From: Algoriphagus locisalis
GTDB taxonomy: Bacteria; Bacteroidota; Bacteroidia; Cytophagales; Cyclobacteriaceae
Direction of reading: 5' to 3'
Assembly: GCF_900116615.1 (NCBI RefSeq)
Contig: NZ_FPBF01000001.1
Span: 601,625 to 665,624, forward strand
DNA length: 64,000 nucleotides
In this document: in pieces, positions 25,758 to 34,024 of the stretch
How the letters are laid out: each line of letters begins with the position of its first letter
Position numbering within the stretch: the stretch's first letter is position 1
Notes under the pieces: generated by a model
What the model was told of the DNA's origin: nothing
The model's input: the letters and a program-made list of their open reading frames with translations, nothing else
Databases searched by the model: none
Translations under genes and position numbers: made by a program

Positions 25758-26405
25758 ATGAAAAATTTCAATAAAATAGCCGTAATCGGCGGTACAGGTA
25801 AGTCAGGCGTATATCTTGTAAAAGAGCTCCTACGTCAAAATTTCAAAATCAAACTTCTCATTCGAAATCCAGAGAAAATCCCGACTGCCCATCCCAACAT
25901 GGAAGTGATACTAGGTGATGTGCTGGACAAGAATGCGCTGCAAGAACTTATTTCCGACTGTGGAGGACTAATAAGTACACTGGGAGCGGGAATTCCATAC
26001 AGTGAGCCAACACTTTTCTCTCAAGCCACAAAGCTTATTTTAGAAGTGTTAGTAGCACATAATATCAGGAGATACCTCGTGGTTACAGGGTTGAATGTGG
26101 ATACAGAGTTTGATCAAAAACAAGCATCAACCAAGGCCGCTACGGAATGGATGTATGCCAACTATCCTGTTTCTACTAAAGATAGGCAGCTGGAATATAA
26201 GCTTCTCAGCGCTAGTAAGTTGGATTGGACACTGGTACGCTTACCTTTGATTTCCCAAACTGATGAAGCTCCAGAGATTTCTTTTTCACTGACTGATTGT
26301 CCAGGACAGCATATTTCAGCAACTAGCTTGGCTAGGTTGCTCATTGAATCATTTAATAATGGAGCCTATATAAAAGAAGCTCCATTTATAGCAAATGTGG
26401 AATAG
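25758..26405 (+). CDS. NAD(P)-binding atypical SDR (NmrA/BVR-B-like)
   Basis: A Rossmann protein of 215 residues beginning MKNFNKIAVIGGTGKSGVYLVKELL, with the dinucleotide motif GGTGKSG. Further family marks are VILGDVLDKNALQELI, LISTLGAGI and RYLVVTGLN. No classical YxxxK pair is evident, as in NmrA-like or biliverdin-reductase-like SDRs. I use this ATG because the frame upstream has no conserved residues before the glycine motif. It stands alone between two terminators; the substrate is unknown. Confidence 0.85.
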   Translation: MKNFNKIAVIGGTGKSGVYLVKELLRQNFKIKLLIRNPEKIPTAHPNMEVILGDVLDKNALQELISDCGGLISTLGAGIPYSEPTLFSQATKLILEVLVAHNIRRYLVVTGLNVDTEFDQKQASTKAATEWMYANYPVSTKDRQLEYKLLSASKLDWTLVRLPLISQTDEAPEISFSLTDCPGQHISATSLARLLIESFNNGAYIKEAPFIANVE

Positions 26406-26410
26406 AAAAA

Positions 26411-26441
26411 AGCGAAGCAGGCTCAAAAGGCCTGCTTCGCT
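26411..26441. terminator. Hairpin terminator between convergent genes
   Basis: Twelve-base perfect arms AGCGAAGCAGGC / GCCTGCTTCGCT with a seven-base loop. A run of A on the left serves minus-strand transcripts from msrB; for plus-strand transcripts the U-tract is weak (GATTT). Confidence 0.75.
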
Positions 26442-26618
26442 GATTTAAGAGATAATATATATCCCTATTGCTTCAGTAAAAGACTAAAAGCGATTTAGTA
26501 TATGGTAAAAACTAGCTTTGCAGTAACTTCGGTCACCGGTCTTCGGTCTTCCAGCTGGTTGAACAAAGGAAATATGGAGCCAAGCATAATTGCGGATTTG
26601 CGAATAGGTGTATAGCTC

Positions 26619-27068
26619 TTACTTTTCCTTCACTTTTTCCAGAGATACAGCATTCATGCAATACCTTAATCCGCTAGGAGCAGGGCCATCTGGGAATACA
26701 TGGCCAAGATGTGCATCACATACATTGCAAAGTGCCTCTACTCTTACCATACCAAAGCTGACGTCTTTGTGATAGGCCACATTTTCTACCGCTACTGGCT
26801 GAGTAAAAGAAGGCCAGCCTGTTCCACTTTCAAATTTCTCGTTTGAATCAAATAATGGTGTGTCACAGCATTTACAAGCATACAGCCCTGGTTCGAATAA
26901 GCTACAAAGCTCAGAGCTATGTGCCCGCTCTGTGCCTTTTTGGCGGGTGACATAGTATTCTTCAGCACTTAAAATCTCCTTCCATTCGGCATCTGTTTTT
27001 TCTACTCGCTTAGGCGGTGTAGGATTTCCATTGTTAGTGAATTTGATGATGTCATTCCAGTTTAGCAT
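26619..27068 (-). CDS. msrB: Peptide-methionine (R)-S-oxide reductase
   Basis: Repairs the R form of methionine sulfoxide. Structural zinc Cys pairs are C65/C68 (ACKCC) and C114/C117 (CNVC). Catalytic C137 lies in GLRYCMNAVSL. Also visible are FESGTGWPSF and GHVFPDGP. Length 149 is normal for a stand-alone MsrB. It follows msrA by 21 bases on the same strand, so both stereoisomers are covered by one transcript. Confidence 0.95.
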   Translation of the reverse strand: MLNWNDIIKFTNNGNPTPPKRVEKTDAEWKEILSAEEYYVTRQKGTERAHSSELCSLFEPGLYACKCCDTPLFDSNEKFESGTGWPSFTQPVAVENVAYHKDVSFGMVRVEALCNVCDAHLGHVFPDGPAPSGLRYCMNAVSLEKVKEK

Positions 27069-27089
27069 ATCGTTCGATTCGTTTAAATT

Positions 27090-27575
27090 CTAATTGAGTT
27101 GTTTGGTGTAACGCTGTCTCAGCATTTCAAGTTTGGGAGAAATGTAGGTTTGGCAAAAAGGGGCATTTGGTCTTTTCTGATAGTAATTCAAAAACTCCTC
27201 TTCGTTTAGCCGAAACTCACACAAGGGTAAGATCTTGGTAATAGAATTTTCGTCCAAGACAAATTTTGCTTCTGAGAACGCTACTTCCACTGCTGATTTT
27301 TGCTCTTGATCTACATAGTAAATCGCAGACCTGTATTTTTTTCGAAAGCTATGGTTTGCAGCACTAGCATGTGTGAGCAAATGAATTTCTATTAGTGCTT
27401 TAAGACTAATATTCTCAGGGTTAAAACTTACAATCCCAGCTTGGGAAAAACTCATATTTTTATCCTCAGAAGCTATCCAACCTTGAGCTACTTTGCTCAC
27501 TCCAATTATCGATTGAAAAACTGCTTCTGTGCACCAGTGACAGCCTCCACCAAATCCGATTTTTTGCTCAGTCAT
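27090..27575 (-). CDS. msrA: Divergent peptide-methionine (S)-S-oxide reductase
   Basis: An MsrA-family protein of 161 residues whose N-terminus reads FGGGCHWCTEAVFQSIIGVSKV. Catalytic Cys is C12. Two departures from the usual family are visible: GCHWCTE in place of GCFWG(V/C)E, and QGWIAS in place of the GYAGG loop. The C-terminal YYQKRPNAPFC replaces the usual YLxxNP-x-GYC. I chose the internal ATG (MTEQKIGF); the frame upstream begins with TTG inside the previous gene. Likely still an Msr because of its pairing with msrB. Confidence 0.8.
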   Translation of the reverse strand: MTEQKIGFGGGCHWCTEAVFQSIIGVSKVAQGWIASEDKNMSFSQAGIVSFNPENISLKALIEIHLLTHASAANHSFRKKYRSAIYYVDQEQKSAVEVAFSEAKFVLDENSITKILPLCEFRLNEEEFLNYYQKRPNAPFCQTYISPKLEMLRQRYTKQLN

Positions 27576-27585
27576 TGCATTTTTT

Positions 27586-28461
27586 TTATGCAACAGTTAT
27601 AGAGTAGCTTTTGGTTTCGCTTTGGTTAGGTTCTACAAATAACAATCCTTCTTTCTCTGTGAACTTCTGGTTGGAACCAGAGCTATCACCTATCCCCAGC
27701 CAAGGCTCGATACAAACGAAAGGAGCTGCGGGCTTTGCCCAAATTCCCAAGTAATCAAAATCATCAAACTTCATGGATAGGATAGTGCCTTTACTCTTGT
27801 GGCAAAGTTTTACCTCTCTTGATTTAAGACCTTTGAAAATCAATGCGTCATCATCGAAGAGGTGTTTATTAAGCCGTAAAGTTTTTGTGTTGTCAAGAAC
27901 CAATTTTTGATTCAATCCTATCAAACCACTTGGCTCCACCATCCATGTAGAATCAGTTTCTTTATGCTCGAATTCCAAAAAATAGTCTTCGTATTCTTCA
28001 CCGCCAACAAGCGGGCAATTGAAAGCTGGATGCCCTCCAATAGAATAGGGCATAATTTCATTGCCAAGATTAGTAACAATATGCTCAATTGAAAGGGTTT
28101 TGCCTTCCAGTCGGAAAACCATATCCAGTTCAAATTTGAATGGATAATTCTGTAACGACTCCTCATCCCAAGTGAGGCGAAACTTTAAAGATGTCTCTGT
28201 TCTCTCAATAAGTGTTGGTTTGGTGGAATTTCGTACCAAGCCATGTTTAGGCATGCTATATACCTTGCCTTTGATCAGTGTTAATCCATCTTTCAAGGCT
28301 CCAATAATTGGGAAAAGGACAGGAGCTGAGCCCTTCCAGATACTTGGGTCAGCTTGCCAAATGTATTCAGTTTGGGTTAGGTTTGACTTGATGGAGCAGA
28401 GCTCCATTCCGATGGCGTTGATCTCAACTGTGAGATCAGCTGATTGGATAGAATACTTCAT
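27586..28461 (-). CDS. Aldose 1-epimerase family protein
   Basis: A 291-residue galactose-mutarotase-fold enzyme. Marks are the early GMELCSIKSNLTQTEYIWQADPSIW, the LFPIIGALKDG segment, KHGLVRN with the conserved His, IGGHPAFNCPL with the second His and, near the end, the catalytic Glu region FVCIEPWLGIGDS. This matches YeaD/LacX-like epimerases that interconvert sugar anomers. It precedes msrA by ten bases, an odd partner, so co-transcription may be incidental. Confidence 0.88.
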   Translation of the reverse strand: MKYSIQSADLTVEINAIGMELCSIKSNLTQTEYIWQADPSIWKGSAPVLFPIIGALKDGLTLIKGKVYSMPKHGLVRNSTKPTLIERTETSLKFRLTWDEESLQNYPFKFELDMVFRLEGKTLSIEHIVTNLGNEIMPYSIGGHPAFNCPLVGGEEYEDYFLEFEHKETDSTWMVEPSGLIGLNQKLVLDNTKTLRLNKHLFDDDALIFKGLKSREVKLCHKSKGTILSMKFDDFDYLGIWAKPAAPFVCIEPWLGIGDSSGSNQKFTEKEGLLFVEPNQSETKSYSITVA

Positions 28462-28505
28462 AGTTAAAATTGATGGCAATTAATATAAGATTGGTAAGAT
28501 GGAGG

Positions 28506-29798
28506 TTAAGGCAATTGATCAAATGCTATTTCGGGAGCAATTCCGTTCGCTTTGCGAATATGCATACTGTTCAATTCTACAGACCCATTGAAGAAACCTC
28601 CATTTCTTAGGTAAAATTGACCTGACTTTTCTCCGCCTTCGTAATCCAATCGGTATCCTCGCTTAGCGATATCGTCTCCTGTGAATTTTGCTTCTGCGAG
28701 CTCAGTCCAGTTTCCATTTTTATCTGCAGCCCATTGGTTCCCATAGTTGGCCGTGCGTTCGATATTTCCAGACTCCGGGACAAAATTCTCCAGAAAGGAG
28801 TGAGGTCTCTTGTACCAAGTATCAGTTTTAGGTCTTAGAAAGCTTGCGATCAGCATCCATTCACCTACTTCGGGATCTTTAAAGTAAGCGGTGTAAACCG
28901 TATTTCCCTTTCCATCCGGTTCTACAGAATTAAGAAAGCTATACGTTTTACCCGCCTTCCAATTGTACCTAAGAAAGCTTTGACCGCCAGATCCTTCATT
29001 TCCAAACTCCCCTGTGTAAACACCTTCACCTTTCTTCAGGAGAATTATTTTCTCCTCATCTGGAATTTCACCGGGATTGTCTGTTTTAAATGGACTCCAC
29101 ACGGAAAATAGGATTCTGCGTTCAGTCTCAGAGTTTACCTGTATGCCAAAATACCCTTCAGCAAAACCATTTGCCATGAAATATGAACCTATTGGGTCCA
29201 TTCCCTCTGGGACGGTGACCTCATTGTAAAACCATTTGAAGTCTTTGTCTGCTGGCAGCGTGTAACTTAGGTGAACAGAAGGGCCTCGACGTCCCCAGTA
29301 AAATCGATTGGATTCATTGTCCTTGACATAGGCTAGTTCAAGTTCTCCATCATAACCAATAATAAGCTTACTTATTTTGGCGAAATCGACTCCTGATTTT
29401 TTGATTCCTTTCAGTTTTATTTCATTGTAACCGGGGGCAAGTTTCATTTTGCCCACCTCAATAATGCCAGATTTTCCTTCACTGAGGGCTATAGCATGAG
29501 ATTCTTTTAATACCACAGCTATTTCAGAATCAGACTCCTGTGTTACTATTTCCAAGGAAACTATTACCTCTTTTTCGATGGAAGACTTGAGATAAATGCT
29601 GAATTCACTGGCTTCATTCGACCAAGTCAAAATTCCAGATTCTCCAATTTTCTCCTTGATATTTCCCGCTGTTTGGTAAGTGTTTCCGCCTATCGGGATG
29701 GAGGTAGAATTAGTGTAATTATTCTCCTGGGCGAATAAGGATAAACCAAAAGATAGATGTAAGGCAAAACAAAGGCTTAGCAGTAGGGGGTATTTCAT
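28506..29798 (-). CDS. DUF3472/DUF5077 secreted protein
   Basis: A secreted protein of 430 residues with signal YPLLLSLCFALHLSFGLSLFAQ. The first 140 residues look like the DUF5077 beta-sandwich (IPIGGNTYQTAGNIKEKIGESGILTW). The second part is DUF3472: RGPSVHLSYTLPADKDFKWFYNEVTVPEGMDPIGSYFMANGFAEGYFGIQVN and GEGVYTGEFGNEGSGGQSFLRYNWKAGKTYSFL. Carbohydrate binding has been suggested for such domains, not shown. Start at MKYPLL; the longer frame adds no signal features. Confidence 0.85.
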   Translation of the reverse strand: MKYPLLLSLCFALHLSFGLSLFAQENNYTNSTSIPIGGNTYQTAGNIKEKIGESGILTWSNEASEFSIYLKSSIEKEVIVSLEIVTQESDSEIAVVLKESHAIALSEGKSGIIEVGKMKLAPGYNEIKLKGIKKSGVDFAKISKLIIGYDGELELAYVKDNESNRFYWGRRGPSVHLSYTLPADKDFKWFYNEVTVPEGMDPIGSYFMANGFAEGYFGIQVNSETERRILFSVWSPFKTDNPGEIPDEEKIILLKKGEGVYTGEFGNEGSGGQSFLRYNWKAGKTYSFLNSVEPDGKGNTVYTAYFKDPEVGEWMLIASFLRPKTDTWYKRPHSFLENFVPESGNIERTANYGNQWAADKNGNWTELAEAKFTGDDIAKRGYRLDYEGGEKSGQFYLRNGGFFNGSVELNSMHIRKANGIAPEIAFDQLP

Positions 29799-29913
29799 TG
29801 ATGGTTTGAAATTTTTATAAAGATATATTTCCAAAGTGAAATAGGGTAATTAGGGATAACTTTAGGGCGAAGTTCTCAGGATTCCATTCTAATCTATAAT
29901 TAGCCATACTAAA

Positions 29914-30510
29914 ATGAGTTTTGTCGTCTCTCTTGATGCCTTAAAATTAACGGATGAAGCTATCAATGTGCTGTATCCCATAAAGATGCAGAAGCTGTCC
30001 GACACACACTGGACTCCTGTTGATATTTCGAAAAAGGCTATTAAGTTTTTGTCTGAGGATGGGAGAAAATCGGTTCTGGACTTGGGTTCAGGTTCCGGAA
30101 AATTTTGTCTAGTAGCAGCATTAACTTCAAGAGCTAACATAGTAGGAGTGGAGCAGCGGGAAAATTTGGTTCAGCTTTCTCGGAAAATATCCAAGAGCTT
30201 AGCTATTGAAAACCTACAATTCATCCATGCAGATTTAATTGATTTGGATTTTAGTGTGTATGATTCCTTCTTTTTTTTCAATGCTTTTGAAGAGTTGGTA
30301 AATCCAAAAGATAAGCTGGATAGGCAGCAGGAATTGGATGAAGTAGCACATCAAAAATACATTCAATTAATAAGGCAAAAGTTTGAATCGACACCAGTTC
30401 GTGTCAGAATCGTTACCTATTGCGGTGAATGTGAAGAGATTCCATCAAGCTTCAGATTAGTGAAATCTGAGAATAAAGGGAGATTGAAGTATTGGGAAAA
30501 GAGTATTTAG
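29914..30510 (+). CDS. Class I SAM-dependent methyltransferase
   Basis: A 198-residue methyltransferase. Motif I is VLDLGSGSGKFCL (residues 54-66), the acidic residue after strand 2 is in IVGVEQRENL, and the motif II/III region is LQFIHADLIDLDF. The C-terminal part VRVRIVTYCGECEEIPSSFRLV ends the fold. The substrate cannot be told; it resembles methyltransferases of the 50S/L11 or small-molecule type only in fold. It stands alone on the plus strand. Confidence 0.85.
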   Translation: MSFVVSLDALKLTDEAINVLYPIKMQKLSDTHWTPVDISKKAIKFLSEDGRKSVLDLGSGSGKFCLVAALTSRANIVGVEQRENLVQLSRKISKSLAIENLQFIHADLIDLDFSVYDSFFFFNAFEELVNPKDKLDRQQELDEVAHQKYIQLIRQKFESTPVRVRIVTYCGECEEIPSSFRLVKSENKGRLKYWEKSI

Positions 30511-30644
30511 TCTAATTGTTTATAGAGCTATTTGATACCAAAAGTTGTGCGATTTTCTTGTTCCTTAGGTTTCAAAGAAACTGTTTTTACCTGACTCCTG
30601 TTGATTTACAGTAACCCTTTTTTTAAGCACAAAACAACAACACT

Positions 30645-31664
30645 ATGAAGTACAATACTGTCGGGAATACCGGCTTATTGGTATCCGAACTATGCTTCGG
30701 AACCATGACTTTTGGAGGACAGCAAGAAGATATGTGGGCCAAAATCGGCAAGCTTCAGCAAAAGGAAGTGAATGAAATGCTAGCTGCTGTGGTCGAATCA
30801 GGAATCAATTTTATCGATACTGCCAATGTTTATTCCTTTGGACAATCCGAGGAACTTTTGGGACAAGGCTTATTGGATCTGGCTGTACCTAGAGATGAAA
30901 TCGTTATTGCGACCAAGCTTTTGGCTAAGATGAAAGACAAGCCAAACGCAGCTGGTCTTTCCCGGTACAACATCTTTAACTCGGTAGAAGCAAGTTTGAA
31001 AAGGCTCCAGATGGATTACGTGGACATTCTTTATGTGCATGGAGTTGATCCTTTGACTTCGCTTGAAGAAGTAGTCCGTTCTCTCAATGATATCGTGGAA
31101 TCCGGCAAAGTTAGATACATCGCCATCTGTAACTGGCCAGCTTGGATGGTCGCCAAAGCACAGGCGATTGCACATTATCGGGGTTGGCATAAATTTATGG
31201 GCTTGCAGTACTATTATTCCGCAGTCAGCCGGGATATAGAGCATGAGTTGGTGCCAATGGCAGTCGATCATGATATCGCTATTTTCCCTTGGAGCCCGCT
31301 CGCAGGAGGATTCTTAACAGGTAAGTTTACCAGAGAAGGTGCAGATGCTGACTCCAGAAGAGCTAGCTTTGATTTCCCTCCAATTGATAAGGAAAAGGCG
31401 TATGATTTAGTAGATGTCATGGCGGACTTGGCCAAAATTCATGATGCGAGTATAGCTCAAGTAGCTTTAGCTTGGGTTAGGCAACAGAAAGGAATTACCA
31501 GTACAATCATCGGAGCTAAAACTTTGGATCAATTGAAAGCCAATGTGGACTCCACCAAACTGCTTTTGACGGAGGATGACTTAAGAAAAATAGATAAGGT
31601 AAGCCCATTGCCCATGCAATACCCAGGTTGGATGGTTGAGAGACAGGCGAATTATAGAAAGTAA
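30645..31664 (+). CDS. Aldo/keto reductase
   Basis: NADPH-dependent oxidoreductase of 339 residues with the complete catalytic tetrad: D58, Y63, K91 and H132 (FIDTANVYSFG, IVIATK, LYVHGVDP). C-terminal cofactor motifs are GFLTGKF and STIIGAKTLDQL. It belongs to the YajO/YakC-like group reducing aldehydes or ketones, sugar-derived or toxic. It appears monocistronic with a strong terminator 18 bases downstream. Confidence 0.93.
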   Translation: MKYNTVGNTGLLVSELCFGTMTFGGQQEDMWAKIGKLQQKEVNEMLAAVVESGINFIDTANVYSFGQSEELLGQGLLDLAVPRDEIVIATKLLAKMKDKPNAAGLSRYNIFNSVEASLKRLQMDYVDILYVHGVDPLTSLEEVVRSLNDIVESGKVRYIAICNWPAWMVAKAQAIAHYRGWHKFMGLQYYYSAVSRDIEHELVPMAVDHDIAIFPWSPLAGGFLTGKFTREGADADSRRASFDFPPIDKEKAYDLVDVMADLAKIHDASIAQVALAWVRQQKGITSTIIGAKTLDQLKANVDSTKLLLTEDDLRKIDKVSPLPMQYPGWMVERQANYRK

Positions 31665-31682
31665 GTAAAATTGATTTTTCCC

Positions 31683-31727
31683 AGATCTGGCTATTCTCTA
31701 TGAGAGAAATAGCCAGATCTTTTTTTT
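31683..31727 (+). terminator. Strong rho-independent terminator of the aldo/keto reductase gene
   Basis: Thirteen-base perfect arms AGATCTGGCTATT / AATAGCCAGATCT, a twelve-base loop and a run of eight T. One of the strongest hairpins in the window. Confidence 0.9.
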
Positions 31728-31857
31728 GTACCAAGTAATGAGAATTACAGTGATGGATTTACTGATTCTTCTTACTATCTTATTGATGTTAAATGCTATG
31801 TGTGTTTTTGATTGCACGCCATAGTCAATTCCATCATCCATTTTTAAATAATAAGGA

Positions 31858-32724
31858 ATGAGAACTGCTCTATTGGGAAAAATGCCGCCTTTGGTGTTAG
31901 TAACTTTTACCTTATTTCTTTTTAGCTGTGTCAATCTCAAATCCGTTGGTGAATTTTCTGTTACTTCAACGGAAAGCCTCAAAAATTTCGAAAAGATTGA
32001 CTATTCATTTTTGCAGCACTGCCTGGACAGATGTACGGATGAGGCAATCAGAAAATATGAGATAAAGCGGGCTCAGGAATGCTCCTGCGAACTTTATCAG
32101 GAAGCCGACAGCGTGACGCAGGTTATTTACAATACCATTGAAGGCTATTTTGAGGGATTGGGTCATTTGTCTCAAAATGAGTTGACCACTTACAGCAGCG
32201 ATGCGGTAGTAAATGCTTTGACTGCTGAGGAATTTGGTCCGGTACAGATCGATAGTCGATTTGCAACTGCTTTTTCCAGTCTTTCCAATACCTTACTGCG
32301 AGCTACCACAGATTCCTATAGGCGAAAGAAAACAGCTCAGTACATAGAAGAGGCGAATGAATCTATGCAGGTGCTTTTGGAGAAATTCGAAGTGATCATC
32401 AGTACCAACTTGAAGGGAGAATTGAGATTTAAGCGGGAAAGATTGTACGCCTATTACATGGATATGAAAATGAATCAAACGGTACTTTCTGAATATGAAA
32501 AAGGGCAAGCTGCTACTGACTATTATCAGGCGTTGGAGGCTATTCAGCGAAAGGAGCTGGAATTGGAGGTATTCGGTGAAAGCTTGGCGGAAATAGCTAA
32601 GGGACATCAAGTGCTCTATGACAACAGAAATAAGCTTTCCGTGAAAAACCTTCAAGAATTACTTCAGGAATATTCCAGCCATGTGAAGGAACTGGTATCT
32701 GAATTCAATAAACTTAATAACTAA
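31858..32724 (+). CDS. Unrecognised alpha-helical lipoprotein
   Basis: A 288-residue protein with signal LVLVTFTLFLFSC, lipobox Cys24. The mature part is almost wholly helical. Four Cys lie in a C55-x3-C59 / C75-x-C77 arrangement flanking a charged helix turn, suggesting a disulfide-pinned hairpin in the periplasm. The region from residue 150 to the end is heptad-like (MQVLLEKFEVIIS, RKELELEVFGESLAEIAKG, NLQELLQEYSSHVKELVSEFNKL). I recognise no family. It is followed after five bases by another unrecognised helical gene, so the two probably work together. Confidence 0.75.
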   Translation: MRTALLGKMPPLVLVTFTLFLFSCVNLKSVGEFSVTSTESLKNFEKIDYSFLQHCLDRCTDEAIRKYEIKRAQECSCELYQEADSVTQVIYNTIEGYFEGLGHLSQNELTTYSSDAVVNALTAEEFGPVQIDSRFATAFSSLSNTLLRATTDSYRRKKTAQYIEEANESMQVLLEKFEVIISTNLKGELRFKRERLYAYYMDMKMNQTVLSEYEKGQAATDYYQALEAIQRKELELEVFGESLAEIAKGHQVLYDNRNKLSVKNLQELLQEYSSHVKELVSEFNKLNN

Positions 32725-32729
32725 AACCT

Positions 32730-33131
32730 ATGGCAAATCTGACTTCTGATCAAGCGAAGCAACTTTCAGACAACTTCTATTACTTGGGGATGGCTATTGG
32801 TGATTTTAGGTATGAAAACTGGGAAAGGCTTTCACTTGATGAAAATAAAGAGTTGAGCGAAACCCAGAATATGCTGCTTCAGACAGGGGAGGATATCCTG
32901 GCATTTTCCACTACGCTGATCATGGATGAAGTGACTGAATCCCTTCAGAAAATCAATTCCATTTCAGCTGATATTCAGGGGACTATTAAGACACTGCGGA
33001 ATATTCAAAAGGGGTTGAATATTGCCGCGGCATTATTGATTTTGGGAGTGGCAATCACCAATAGAGATACCAAAGGAATCGGAGACTCTATCAAGAATGT
33101 CTATGAAACATGGAGTTCTCCACAGCTCTAG
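32730..33131 (+). CDS. Unrecognised helical protein with C-terminal hydrophobic segment
   Basis: A 133-residue protein without a signal peptide. It has a helical N-terminal half, a coiled-coil-like centre (DEVTESLQKINSISADIQGTIKTLRNIQKG) and one hydrophobic segment near the end (LNIAAALLILGVAITN). That could be a tail anchor or a peripheral hydrophobic patch. It is co-oriented with the preceding lipoprotein gene and probably co-transcribed. No family is recognised and no function is proposed. Confidence 0.7.
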   Translation: MANLTSDQAKQLSDNFYYLGMAIGDFRYENWERLSLDENKELSETQNMLLQTGEDILAFSTTLIMDEVTESLQKINSISADIQGTIKTLRNIQKGLNIAAALLILGVAITNRDTKGIGDSIKNVYETWSSPQL

Positions 33132-33140
33132 TCAGTAAAA

Positions 33141-33755
33141 TCACCTTGTGGAACCGATTAATTGCTCCTCGTTTTCTATTACTTTCTCATTATAGACCAG
33201 TGTCCATTCCAGGGATTTGGTGAGGATAAAAATATTTAGCAATTCGCTCATTAATCTATCCTGAGCGTCATCTTTCAGCCCAGATTCATCGATTTTCTTG
33301 CGAAACTGATCTGTGATGCTACTTTTGATTTTATTGTAATCTTTGCCTTCAAACTGGTTTAGAAAATCCTGGGATACATCGTAATAGTCAAACTCAGGAT
33401 ATACATTGACTACAGGATCTGGAATTTTCACTATCCTGACGGTCCTGTTTTCCGGGTCAATTTCAGTCTCCATTTGCCGCAAATCATATTCTACCGTAGC
33501 TTTTGCCTTCGCTACGATTAATGCTTTTTTATCTGCAGAGACTAGGTTGAGAAAAAGCTTCTGGGAATTTTTATAGGTGAAAACCTGAGAATAATAGGCT
33601 TCAGTCACGATGAGCTTTCCCACCTGCTGAATCTGCTGCTGTATCATGGATGAGTTGGCTTGAAGTTCGGCTTCTTCGTTTTTATTGTTGATAAAAAGCC
33701 AGATACCACCAAGAAGTAGCAGTGCCGCGAAAAATCCGATTACAAATCTGTTCAT
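33141..33755 (-). CDS. DUF4230 membrane-anchored protein
   Basis: A 204-residue protein with one N-terminal helix (FVIGFFAALLLLGGIWLFI) and a periplasmic domain. DUF4230 marks are QVGKLIVTEAYYSQVF, KALIVAKAKATVEYDLRQM, VRIVKIPDPVVNVYPEFDYYDVSQDFLNQF and the helical end. The function of the family is unknown. It is tail to tail with the preceding helical gene and separated from the next minus-strand gene by a terminator. Confidence 0.85.
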   Translation of the reverse strand: MNRFVIGFFAALLLLGGIWLFINNKNEEAELQANSSMIQQQIQQVGKLIVTEAYYSQVFTYKNSQKLFLNLVSADKKALIVAKAKATVEYDLRQMETEIDPENRTVRIVKIPDPVVNVYPEFDYYDVSQDFLNQFEGKDYNKIKSSITDQFRKKIDESGLKDDAQDRLMSELLNIFILTKSLEWTLVYNEKVIENEEQLIGSTR

Positions 33756-33885
33756 AAGAATTATCTAAAGGGCTGGGTTAAAAGTACGTGAATTGATTAG
33801 AAAGGATATCATTAACCGGATTTTAACGAGCGGTTAAAAATGAAAATTAAATTTAGGTATGGAATAATTCATTTCATTTTACCCA

Positions 33886-33916
33886 ATAAAAAAGCGATGG
33901 AAAAACCCCATCGCTT
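33886..33916 (-). terminator. Terminator of the heme-c propeller gene
   Basis: Nine-base arms AAGCGATGG / CCATCGCTT with a U-rich exit on the minus strand. It lies about 110 bases past the stop codon of the large lipoprotein gene and shields the DUF4230 gene. Confidence 0.75.
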
Positions 33917-33950
33917 AAACTGTTTTTCTATGGTCATATGGAATCTTTGA

Positions 33951-33998
33951 CGATTAAAATAATCATTGCCCTGTGAGTTTTAATGATGATTTTAATCG
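33951..33998. repeat. 17-base imperfect inverted repeat
   Basis: Arms at 33951-33967 and 33982-33998 pair with one mismatch (CGATTAAAAT... / ...ATTTTAATCG) around a 14-base loop, 26 bases beyond the stop of the large lipoprotein gene. It is AT-rich without a clean U-tract; it could act in 3'-end stability. Confidence 0.5.
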
Positions 33999-34024
33999 TG
34001 TCGATTTCATGCCTATTTATCAAA

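Noticed and set aside
31698..31982. Minus-strand frame of 94 codons before the unrecognised lipoprotein
   Set aside because: It starts inside the lipoprotein signal peptide region and ends in a terminator; composition is not protein-like.
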